Below, piece by piece: positions 56,043 through 64,000 of a stretch of 64,000 bases of DNA (positions are counted from its first letter, which is position 1; every line of letters starts with the position of its first letter). Both the position numbers and the translations under genes were made by a program. This DNA is from Naematelia aurantialba (Eukaryota; Basidiomycota; Tremellomycetes; Tremellales; Naemateliaceae), in the NCBI GenBank assembly GCA_021527695.1, contig JAKFAO010000004.1, positions 1 through 64,000 of the forward strand, in the 5' to 3' direction. The notes under the pieces are model-generated. The model searched no databases. It saw only the letters and a program-made list of their open reading frames with translations, and was not told the DNA's origin.

Positions 56043-57002
56043 TCAGACCGCGCCACAGTCAGCGATGACAGGCCTGTTCTTGTCCGCGACTTTGCCGTCG
56101 CGACTTCCAACCTTCTCCAAAGCCTTGACAACCTCGAACCCCTTGACGACCTCGCCAAAGACGACGTGCTTACCACTAGTGACTGCATCAGCGAGTCATC
56201 ATTGTAGCCGCACAGAGTATGGTTTATAAAGGCAAGGCGGCCCCACTCACTCTAGCCAAGGGCATTTGGCGAGCGTAATGAAGAACTGCGAGCCATTGGT
56301 GTTGGGTCCCGCATTCGCCATGCTCAAGAGTCCGGGCTTTTCGTGTTGCTTGGTAAAGCCTTCATCAGGGAACTGCGTGGACTAATCAGCACTGCCAGCC
56401 TGAGGGATAACAGCGGAGTGGAAACGGTCCCACTCACCTTGCCACCATCAATGCCGAATCCGCCAGTGCCGTCACCTCGCTCAAAGTCCCCACCTTGGCA
56501 CATGAAGTCTGGGATGATACGGTGGAAGGTAGAGCCTCTATAACCTGCGGTTTTCTTCTTGTCGTTGGACTTCTTTGGATCCGTCGAGGCGGGGATCTCC
56601 AGGGGCTTTCCGTCGTTCCTCTGTTCACAAAGGTTAGCTTGCACCATGTAGGACCAGACAGATGTCAGGAATCTTCAGACAACTTTGCCGGGATGGAAGG
56701 AAGGCAAGGCGGACAGCGCACCTTGCCTGTACAGAGAGCACGGAAGTTTTCGGCCGTCTTGGGCACGACGTCGTCGTAGAGCTTGATCTCGACTCTCTGG
56801 GCTTCGGCATCTATGTAGAGGGAGGCAAAGCATAAGTAAAATGTCTGTCCTGGTGGCTGACTCTGCGTCGAGCGAAGTAGAGGTCTACTTACCGCCAACC
56901 TTGATGTCAAGGAAGACGTTACTACTCCAAGTCAAAAGACGCAGGGCAACAAAGCGGTGATCAGACTTACGGGAGCGCTTTCTTCTCAGTCTCAACAGCC
57001 AT
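56043..57002 (-). CDS. Cyclophilin-type peptidyl-prolyl isomerase with extra loop
   Basis: Active-site residues are all present: [30 protein letters not shown], and C-P-W-L-E with the cyclosporin-contact Trp. The protein starts [11 protein letters not shown] and has about 190 aa, no signal peptide, so cytosolic or nuclear. Compared with human cyclophilin A there is an insertion of about 15-20 residues ([15 protein letters not shown]) between the C-T-G-K loop and G-Y-R-G-S. It catalyses proline cis-trans isomerisation in protein folding and would be a cyclosporin target. Several introns; ends C-G-A-V-stop. Confidence 0.93.
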
Positions 57003-57293
57003 GTTTGTGAGTTGATTGAAGAGTAGGACGTGTTAGAACGATAGGCGGATCGTGGGGAGCGTTGGTCGAAGCTCTTTATCAGAGTACCGAGGGGGGGCAT
57101 GCAACCTTCCTTTGTGGTGCTGCCGGCCCAAGGGATCCTTTCAACTCGACGAACTTGCCAGGAGGGGACGTTCTTCCAGATCGCCGAGGAGTGATGTCGG
57201 TGGAGAACCCCAAAACGAGTGATGGGTCAGTAGAACGAGGTGATTGTCCGCAGCAGGCCTAGCCTTGCCTTGTTCTCATTCCAAGGATGCATA

Positions 57294-58860
57294 CTACTCA
57301 CTCTCTACATCCATATCCATGTCCTCTTCCTCCTCGCTCTCGCTGACATATTCTCGACTCTTTTTAACGCTTCCCCCCTTTTCCTTCCGTGCTCTCTTCT
57401 TCTCTCGCTCCCTCTCCTCAATCTTCCTCTCCATCTCCTCCATGTCATCGAGACTCTGGTCGCTGCCCCGTCTCTTCTTCCCCCCTTTGCTCTTCCGCCT
57501 ACTTTGCCCCGCGTCTGAGTCCTCCTCGTCTGTGTCTGCCACGACGAACCCGTCGTCCTCGTCATAGTCGGCGACATCTCGTTCCCTGGCGGCGCGGCGT
57601 GCATGAGGCGCGTCTGAAGCGTATCCACCCTCGCTGTGGCTATCGTAATCAATGTTACGTTTCTTTGTCTTTCTTGTCCCGGAAGCACGGGACCTGGACT
57701 TTGCTACACTGAAACCTGATGCTTTGAGTAAAAGTTCATTGACCTTTGCAGGATCAGAGACCTCGTCGAGAAGCTTCATCCGGGCATGTTTGACGTGTTG
57801 CAATCCGACGTGCTTGACGAGCTCCATATGTGTCTTGCTCGTCATCGACGTCGGCAGCAGCGAGAGCTGCCCGGCGATCGCGGTTTCGGTGACGAGGATC
57901 CGCTCAGTTGGAGCCGCAACGCAAAGGAAGGTAGTGGACGAGGCACCGGCAGGTTGGGCAGGAGTGGCTGGCTGGGAGAGTGGGAGAGGTTTCGCGTCAG
58001 TCTGTCGTGTTGGGTCGCCTGGTCGTGCCAACGTCGCTCCTTGTGAAGGGGCCAAGTCGAAGAGATCAGACCCAAGCTGGAGCGACACAGATCCGTCCGA
58101 CCAACGAAGCATACGTGCATTGCTCTCACGGATCTACAAGTGCATGATCAGCGCCGCGAATCCATCAAACGCGAGTCGTTCACTCACCGGCTCGTCATTG
58201 GGACCGATACCCCACTTCCACCTGATCGTGTTCTTAACTCCAATCATCCGGCTCTTCGCCCTGACAGGTTCCGCCTTGCCATCAATCTCCTCCTCGTCCA
58301 ATGTAGCACGGTAATAGGCCGAATCATAAGGCTTGGAGTCGATATTGACGTAGGCCGGGAGTTTCAGGTGCCAGACCTGAGAGATGAGCATAGTGGCAGG
58401 ACCAGTAGGCTAGACGTGGCAGACGCACCTTTCCATCCGTCGCGTGCATTTTAGGCCATTGAGGAACTGCAAGGTTCGCCCACGTCTCTTCGATCGTGTG
58501 CTCGACCGGTGCATCCTCCTCTTCGTACTCTAGGGGATTCCGCTCCGACTGAGGTGTACCGGTGGACGAACGGCCGCGCGAAGCTGGTCTAGGGGGCTCA
58601 TCGTCGTCGTCACCAAACTACGCAGGTATCAGCTCTACCCTTTGTAGCTATAGGTACTGGGGACTCTGAGCGGTACGCACGAGATCTTTTCCCTCCTCAT
58701 CGTCCTCCAGCCCATCCTCGACTTTGGGGGCGGGAGGCGATGGAGATTCTTTGACCGGCAGAGGAGATTTAGAGCTTGAGGCTATCGGAGATGGTGCCAA
58801 TGGAGGCGAACCTCCGTCTGACTCGCCGAAGAGGTCATCCGCCAGGCCATTGTCAGACAT
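57294..58860 (-). CDS. LEO1: Leo1, Paf1-complex subunit
   Basis: The N-terminal 70 residues are acidic and Ser/Pro-rich (M-S-D-N-G-L-A-D-D-L-F-G). The Leo1 core follows: H-L-K-L-P-A-Y-V-N-I-D-S-K-P-Y-D, then N-T-I-R-W-K-W and E-S-N-A-R-M-L-R-W-S-D-G-S-V-S-L. The tail is alternately acidic and basic, with G-G-Y-A-S-D, D-E-E-D-S-D and an end in E-S-E-E-E-E-D-M-D-M-D-V-E-S-E. About 470 aa, nuclear. Leo1 binds Paf1 and RNA in the Pol II elongation complex and influences histone marks. Start at 58860, the only good ATG. Divergent from ATP4. Confidence 0.94.
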
Positions 58861-59118
58861 TGTACGTGTGTCGTTCAGACCGGCGAGTCCAGACGACGTG
58901 AGCCAAGGGGTTTAGTGAAAGTGGCATAGGCGTCCAAGTTGCTGGGATGCCTATATATTTGCAAGCCTAATATGACGCCAATCGCCGGTGAATTTCGGCG
59001 TTATCGCTGCTCGGCTCTACTCGCTGTTGCTTCCGTGTCTTTGTGTGTGGTAATCCCCTACGGCATCTTGGGAGTCTCTTCCTCTCTCACACTCACTAGG
59101 GACACCGTCTTTCTCGCC

Positions 59119-60161
59119 ATGGCATCTCGATTCGCCATCAGGAGCCTCCGGACTGCCGGTATGTTGCGCACAGCTGCGACCAGGTGTTTCACTGGGTGGT
59201 GTTCTACAGGAATGGGAGACTAATGGACATAGGGGTTCGGCCGACCGTGGCTCGTTCCGTTGCCCTTCCCTCGTATGTCGCTTTGCCCTGTCATTGTCGC
59301 TCAAAGCCATATGCTAACAGCTGCAGCGTCCGTTTCATGGCATCTCGTGCGTGGGCCCGTCTCCAAAGTTATGTAGCGGCACTGGGCTCACAGACGTAGA
59401 ACCAACCCCAGATGAGAAGGCCGCATCTATCATCAACTCCGTTCCCTCCTCCAGTCTCTGGACCAAGACTGGCGGCATCGTGCTTGGTACAGCCGTAGCT
59501 GCGACCGCCGTCTCGACCGAATTCTACGTGCGTCTTCGAACTGTCGCAGAGTAGGACGGTGCAACTGACTCGGACGGTGCAGGTTGTCAACGAGGAGACA
59601 GTGCTGTTGGTTGGTTCGGCTATCCTTTTCACCGCGATCGCGAGGAGCATCGGTGCGCCATACAACGCATGGGCGAGCGGCCACATTGAGGTGAGGCGTG
59701 GATCTTGCAATCTGGTGGTTGTCTGTTCACACTGATCAGCGCATCAAATCCGTCCTGTACGCGGCTCGAGACGAGCACGCTCAAGCCGTCACTTCCCGCA
59801 TCGACAGCGTAAACCAGCTCAAGGAGGTTGTTCCTCTCACTGAGCAGCTGTACTCTGTCGCCAAGGACATCAATGCTGTGGAGCACGAGAACTTTGTCCT
59901 GTCGCAGGAGCAAGCTATCAAGTCTGAGCTCAAGGCTGTGCTAGACAGCTGGGTACGATACGAGCAGCAACAACGAGAGGCGGAGCAGGCGGCACTGGTG
60001 CAGAGTGTGCAAGAGAAGATCGAGGCGGAATTGGCCAAGCCGGCATTCAAGTCGCGCTTGTTGGAGGAGGCTTTGACCCAGGTTGAGCGTGAGTCGTTTC
60101 GTAGTCGGAAAGGGGCGGTAGCTAATTCCATGCAGAGCTTTCCAAGTCGAAGGCCATCTAG
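59119..60161 (+). CDS. ATP4: Mitochondrial ATP synthase subunit b (Atp4)
   Basis: The first exon M-A-S-R-F-A-I-R-S-L-R-T-A is a basic mitochondrial presequence. After two introns comes E/Q-P-T-P-D-E-K-A-A-S-I-I-N-S-V-P-S-S-S-L, the conserved N-terminus of the mature subunit, then two membrane helices (G-G-I-V-L-G-T-A-V-A-A-T-A-V and V-L-L-V-G-S-A-I-L-F-T-A-I-A-R) and a long helical stalk. The last exon after a 45-bp intron gives L-S-K-S-K-A-I-stop at 60161; without it the frame runs on into unrelated sequence. The subunit forms the peripheral stalk of F1Fo-ATP synthase in the inner membrane. Exon 2 boundaries are less sure. Confidence 0.92.
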
Positions 60162-60536
60162 ACAGCCGGGAAGCGGGATAGATGAAGCTAGGCAGTCGTG
60201 GTGGTGGGAGAGCACGCGGCGCAGCTGGAGAAAATGCAAAGGAATAGGGATGTTTTCCGATGCAGAATTGGACCAAGTCTGTCTGTGCAATGAGCTTGAC
60301 ATCCTCAAGAGGGACTTGGTCTTGTTGATTTGTCCGGCCATTGACTTATCCCATGGCCGGGCAGCGCAACGGATGTTTAACTTTGAGACTGATGGTTCTT
60401 GCATCGTTGTTGTACGACCGACTCGAGTGCTGCATGCTTTGCTGATCTACAGCTCCTCCCGATGCCTCACACCGCATTGGATGTATATGTAATACAGTCT
60501 TCTCCGGCCACTTCAGAGTCTCCTCATATCATCCCG
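60162..60536. other. Convergent intergenic region
   Basis: 375 bp, T/G-rich 3' flanks of ATP4 and the small stress-type protein. Open frames here are artefacts of the ATP4 frame extending past its true stop. Confidence 0.5.
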
Positions 60537-61223
60537 CTACTTTTGCAACCCTTTCATACCCGCCGTGAGCTCGTCTGCGCCACTGGCGGCGACCTGAGCG
60601 GGCCGTTGACCGCCTTCTGTGCGGGTTGTAGCCTGCGTCGTGGTCGATTCATCGCGTCCGGCAAGTTGTTCACCCACTCTGTCCGCCACGTTGTTGAAGT
60701 TTCCTCGCAGGGCTTCGCCGGTACCTATAGGGGTGGTGCATGCAAACGGGGCACGAGTCGCGGAGACGCAGGGGAGCACGCAAAGATGATGTGGCAAGGC
60801 GAGTCAAAGTCAGAGGATAGTCCGGAGAATGGGTCCGCGCGACGGAATGCCGAGTAAGCGGTTTTGGGAGGGAAGATGTGTGAGCAGTCAGTCACAAGAA
60901 GGGACGAAGACGAGAGGCGAGTAGTGGAGATGCCGTTGTAAGCTTTGCCTCGTGTCCCAGAGACCACGGGAATGTCACGCACCGTGGAAGACGTTCCAGC
61001 CAGCTTTCACCTTGTCCGCGACCCCTGTCGTCGTCAGCCTGAGCGCCTCTTATGCTGAACGAGTCGGCGACCTACCGTCCCCTGCAGTCGTCCCTGTAGC
61101 TCCGGTGGTGTCCCTTGTCGTCGTGGACCCGAGCGAGGGGTGCTGTGGCGGCGCTTCGTGGGTCTTGGTGGACAGCGGGTCAGGACCGGCAGTGGGGTGG
61201 CCAGGGTTGTTGAGGCCGCTCAT
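60537..61223 (-). CDS. Small hydrophilic protein with a G-T-G-E-A-L-R-G-N motif
   Basis: Three exons: M-S-G-L-N-N-P-G-H-P-T-A-G-P (61223 down), then V-A-D-K-V-K-A-G-W-N-V-F-H, and after a long intron of about 245 bp, G-T-G-E-A-L-R-G-N-F-N-N-V-A-D-R-V-G-E. About 140 aa, Gly/Thr-rich, no hydrophobic helix. The motif resembles the short H-G-x-G-E-x-x-R-G-N repeat found in uncharacterised basidiomycete proteins that look like LEA or stress proteins. I assign no function. The intron is unusually long for this window and may hide another exon. Confidence 0.65.
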
Positions 61224-61654
61224 CGTGGATGGATGTGGTGGGTGTCAATGTCGTTTGCCAGTCGGTCGTGATGTGAGAAGAGGAGCTATGCGCTGTTGGG
61301 TCATATAACGAGTACTTGCCTCCTTGGTCTTAGAAGCAGTTGACGTCATTGTCTCGGCCAGCTGCAGACAGCACACAACACCTTCATGCATGAACAACGA
61401 GCAGAGCAGCATAGACATGTCATGCAAGGCCATGTCTTCGCTAGGTGAGCTTGCTGGCAAGGATGCATAGACAAGTTGGGCTGCGCTGTGACACCTAGTC
61501 ACAAAGTTGACTCGGCGAGGCTGCGAAGAGAACCGCGCGTCTCTCTTCTCTCTGTGTCTCTCTCTGCACAGCCATTGCTCTAGAGCGCCTTTCATCCCAT
61601 TTTCATCTTGATTCAGAACATACTACTGTCAGTCAGTCGAACAGAGCAGCAACG
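61224..61654. promoter_or_regulatory. Divergent promoter: small protein / CUE protein
   Basis: 431 bp. The right half before 61655 is rich in CTCT words (near 61540-61566), as in active fungal promoters. No specific site recognised. Confidence 0.45.
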
Positions 61655-63448
61655 ATGTCTGCATCTCCACCGCCTGGCACCTCGCCTGCTCGCACACCTA
61701 CCCCGACGGCAACGCCTCACACGCCAACCGACACCTCGACGACCGCTTATGCCTCGCCGGCCGATGCACCGCCGCCACCGTGGACAGCTGCTGCAGTACT
61801 CACAGCGCCCACCCCGACCACGCCGCAAAGTACCAATCCCAAAGTCGCCGAGCTGCAGGTCATGTTTCCCAGCGTAGACCCGACGGTGATTGAGCTTATC
61901 CTGGAATCGTCCGGAGGGAGTCAGGACCGTGCCATTGAGCAGCTGTTGAGCATGACCGACGAGAACTTTAGACCAGACGAGCTCGTCTCTGTCCAGAGGG
62001 AAGAGGATGTGCGTCTCTACTATCTCTCCAGGCCCGCCTCTGCGCCGAATGATGACTGCGATTGACCATGCACAGTCCCAGGTCGACCTCGATGCCGAGT
62101 TCGCACGTTCCCTGCAACTACAGGAAGAAGAAGACATGAGGCGCAATGGACAACGTTCGCAGCGTCAACACTCGTCAAGAGGCAGCGGGGAGCTACCTTA
62201 CCAGCCTAGAGTGCGCCGCAGCAGACCGCAAGCACAACACGGCGGCGAGGGAGATCCGTTCTCGTATGGCACTAGTGACAGGCAAGCGCAAGGAGAGCAA
62301 GGCGGGAACCCGCCTGGAATGCTCGCACTAGAGGAAAAGCTGGGGCAGTATGCAGAGGGTACGTCTGAATCGACCATCTCCCACAGACATGGGTGAGTAG
62401 TGTGGGAATGCTGACACGGGTATCTGTCTCTCAGTTGGCAAGCAGACATTCTCATCGCTGTTGTCCAAGGCTAAAGCCAAATACGCCGATTTCCAAACAC
62501 AGCAAGCTGTCAATCGCGACGCCGGAGCACGAGAGACCAACTGGAGCAAGGGAAACCAGAATGCGGCATGGAGGCGGCCATCTCAGGATTATGTGCCGGG
62601 GGGCGGTCGAGGAGGAGAGCAGAACAGGGCGGTTTGGGGCGATTCCGCTTCGTAAGTTACATCAACGGCTTCAGAACGTGCTCTACAGGACCCTTTACTG
62701 CTCGCGAAAATGCTGGGCGCAACTGACGACTCAGGTTCAGCAACTCGTCCCGCTCTGGTTCCTTTTCATCCCAGTCCACCATCGACCCGGGGCCGATGCC
62801 AATCTCCAACCTTGCGGCGCAGACTGCTCCTCTGCGTCAGAGCGCCAGTCGCTGGCAACCAACTGATACTTATGGTGGGTTGCGGTTCCCCTCGACAGAG
62901 CACACAACTGACAGGCTCGTCCAGTGGACCCACTACCGCCTGCCAGGACAACTCCGACTCAAGCTGGAGGTTCAAACTTGATCGAGATCGTCAATGGGTC
63001 CGGCGAAGGACGTAGAAGCCCAGGTGCAGGTTCTGCTGGCAGTCCAGACAAGCCTTTCACCGGCAAGATCGATCCTGGTGAGTTTACAGATCTTGGCACG
63101 AGTGGTTGAAACCAACTTCTGTAGCCAAATTGAACAACCTTGGATTACTGCCAAAACGAAAAGTTCTCCTTGGACAGTCGCCGCAGTCATCCACCGCCAT
63201 CCAAACGCCTCCGAAGAGATTGCTCATTGACCACGACGAGGAAGACGAGAATGACCCTAATCCCTCGCTCCCATCCGCGCCCCGGGACCTGGTGGCAAAG
63301 ATCCCACCAACGCCGCCGGCTACAAGCCCGTACCGTCTCGAGGACAGTGACGATGAGTTGGAATATACCAAGTGAGCCTATAAGCATTTATCAGCATGGA
63401 CTCAAGATGTGCTGACTTTGCCGTAGGAGCCCTTTTGAAGGGAAATGA
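61655..63448 (+). CDS. CUE-domain ubiquitin-binding protein (Cue5-like)
   Basis: A Thr/Pro-rich N-terminus of about 60 residues is followed by a CUE domain: N-P-K-V-A-E-L-Q-V-M-F-P-S-V-D, then R-A-I-E-Q-L-L-S-M. The M-F-P and L-L motifs contact ubiquitin. A conserved segment A-L-E-E-K-L-G-Q-Y and S-S-L-L-S-K-A-K-A-K-Y follows, then a long polar tail. The last exon is only six codons, S-P-F-E-G-K, joined by an intron with acceptor CCGTAG. About 440 aa. Yeast Cue5 and animal Tollip link ubiquitinated aggregates to autophagy; this gene has the same layout. Confidence 0.87.
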
Positions 63449-63616
63449 TGCAGTTGTAGACTTTAGACTTGACGGTCTGGAACTGGCTCAGGTTTGTGAT
63501 ACGATTGTTGTGCTCGTGGACGGGTAATGCATCGACCTATTGCGCTACACCTATGCTATCATTGACCACTGACTTTTCCTCAACGACGACGACTACTGTC
63601 TGCCAAGGACGATGAT

Positions 63617-64000
63617 CTATATGTCAAAGGCGACAACGACTTTACCAATGTGCTGTTGCGCTTGGAGATGCTGATATGCTTCTTTGAGCTGTTCAAAGCC
63701 AAAGACTGTCTTATCCACGACGGGGTGGATGTTATTCGCCTCGATGGCTTTGACCATCTCCTCAAACTGTAGTCTCGAGCCTACGAACAAGCCGCGAACG
63801 ATACAGACTGCGCTCATCGTGTCGAACAGGGTGGGTATGCCCTGTTCGGCCTTTGTGAGCAGTCCGACGACACTGATGACACCTTCGTAGGCGACGGCTT
63901 TGATCGACTCGCTCAGCGTACCGGGACCGCCAATCTCGATGATATGCTGGAACCCGTCTCCGCCGGTCAAGGCGCGTGCGGTCGCGGACCACGACGGGTC
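63617..64000 (-). CDS. MDR/zinc-type alcohol dehydrogenase, C-terminal part
   Basis: The frame enters from beyond the window at 64000 and ends at 63617, 127 codons. Visible are G-G-D-G-F-Q-H-I-I-E-I-G-G-P-G-T-L, A-Y-E-G-V-I-S-V-V-G-L-L and the C-terminal H-P-V-V-D-K-T-V-F-G-F-E-Q-L-K-E-A-Y-Q-H-L, the typical end of a zinc-binding dehydrogenase or quinone-oxidoreductase-like fold. The N-terminal zinc residues lie outside the window, so the subtype cannot be decided. Confidence 0.88.
   Translation of the reverse strand, partial: DPSWSATARALTGGDGFQHIIEIGGPGTLSESIKAVAYEGVISVVGLLTKAEQGIPTLFDTMSAVCIVRGLFVGSRLQFEEMVKAIEANNIHPVVDKTVFGFEQLKEAYQHLQAQQHIGKVVVAFDI

Noticed and set aside
60090..60492. 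Extension of ATP4 past 60161
   Set aside because: The longer frame results from ignoring a standard 45-bp intron; the spliced end L-S-K-S-K-A-I fits the family.
1..64000. CRISPR arrays, rRNA, tRNA genes and complete transposases
   Set aside because: I looked for regularly spaced repeats, rRNA-like blocks, the tRNA GTTCGA box and transposase or reverse-transcriptase motifs. GTTCGA words fall inside coding exons, and nothing else qualified. A tRNAscan or transposon search could still find divergent ones.

Overview
The window is the left end of a chromosome from a basidiomycete yeast-like fungus, most likely a tremellomycete (Cryptococcus/Kwoniella type). It opens with about 100 bp of CCCCCTAA repeats, the C-rich strand of the TTAGGGGG telomere known from Cryptococcus. 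Nearly every gene is split by many 35-75 bp introns with GTNNGT donors and CTRAY-NNNN-AG acceptors. The conserved genes (CDC42 with a CLIL CAAX box, LEO1, ATP4, QRI7, GUK1, GPN1) are fungal. No bacterial-style operons, CRISPR arrays, rRNA or tRNA genes were seen. Layout: (1) 1-2.8 kb is telomere, a reading frame that opens straight out of the telomeric repeat (a gene cut by the chromosome end), and gene-poor repeat-like DNA. (2) 2.8-12 kb carries an HDEL-tailed secretory nucleoside deaminase, an isopenicillin-N-synthase-like 2OG oxygenase, a Zn2Cys6 regulator and a GH3 beta-glucosidase with a PA14 insert. (3) 12.4-42.6 kb is an accessory nutrient-scavenging region: NCS1 nucleobase permease, DAO-type FAD oxidase, DUR3-like symporter, two paralogous amidases, Dal5-type MFS permease, HpcH/HpaI aldolase, TauD and PhyH dioxygenases, C2H2 plus fungal_trans regulator, D-2-hydroxyacid dehydrogenase, extended SDR and a sugar-type MFS transporter. 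(4) From 43 kb to the end lie core housekeeping genes: GPN1, GUK1, an unknown nuclear-looking protein, CDC42, QRI7, a small membrane protein, GH16 glucanase, cyclophilin, LEO1, ATP4, a CUE-domain protein and the C-terminus of an MDR alcohol dehydrogenase. How the genes may work together: the 20.8-39.4 kb stretch reads as a subtelomeric catabolic cluster for a nitrogenous or amide-linked organic acid. Transporters import it, amidases release ammonia, oxygenases and the SDR oxidise the skeleton, and the aldolase and hydroxyacid dehydrogenase pass the pieces to central metabolism. Its gene-start regions carry GATA-factor sites (GATAAG/CTTATC). Four of them (MFS permease; aldolase/TauD; hydroxyacid dehydrogenase/PhyH; SDR/amidase) also share a heptamer AGTGGGC, six copies in about 1.2 kb, which I propose as the operator of the cluster regulator. 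The substrate is unknown. Exon boundaries were worked out by eye from splice consensus and reading phase; the first two complete genes were checked to the base, the others less fully.
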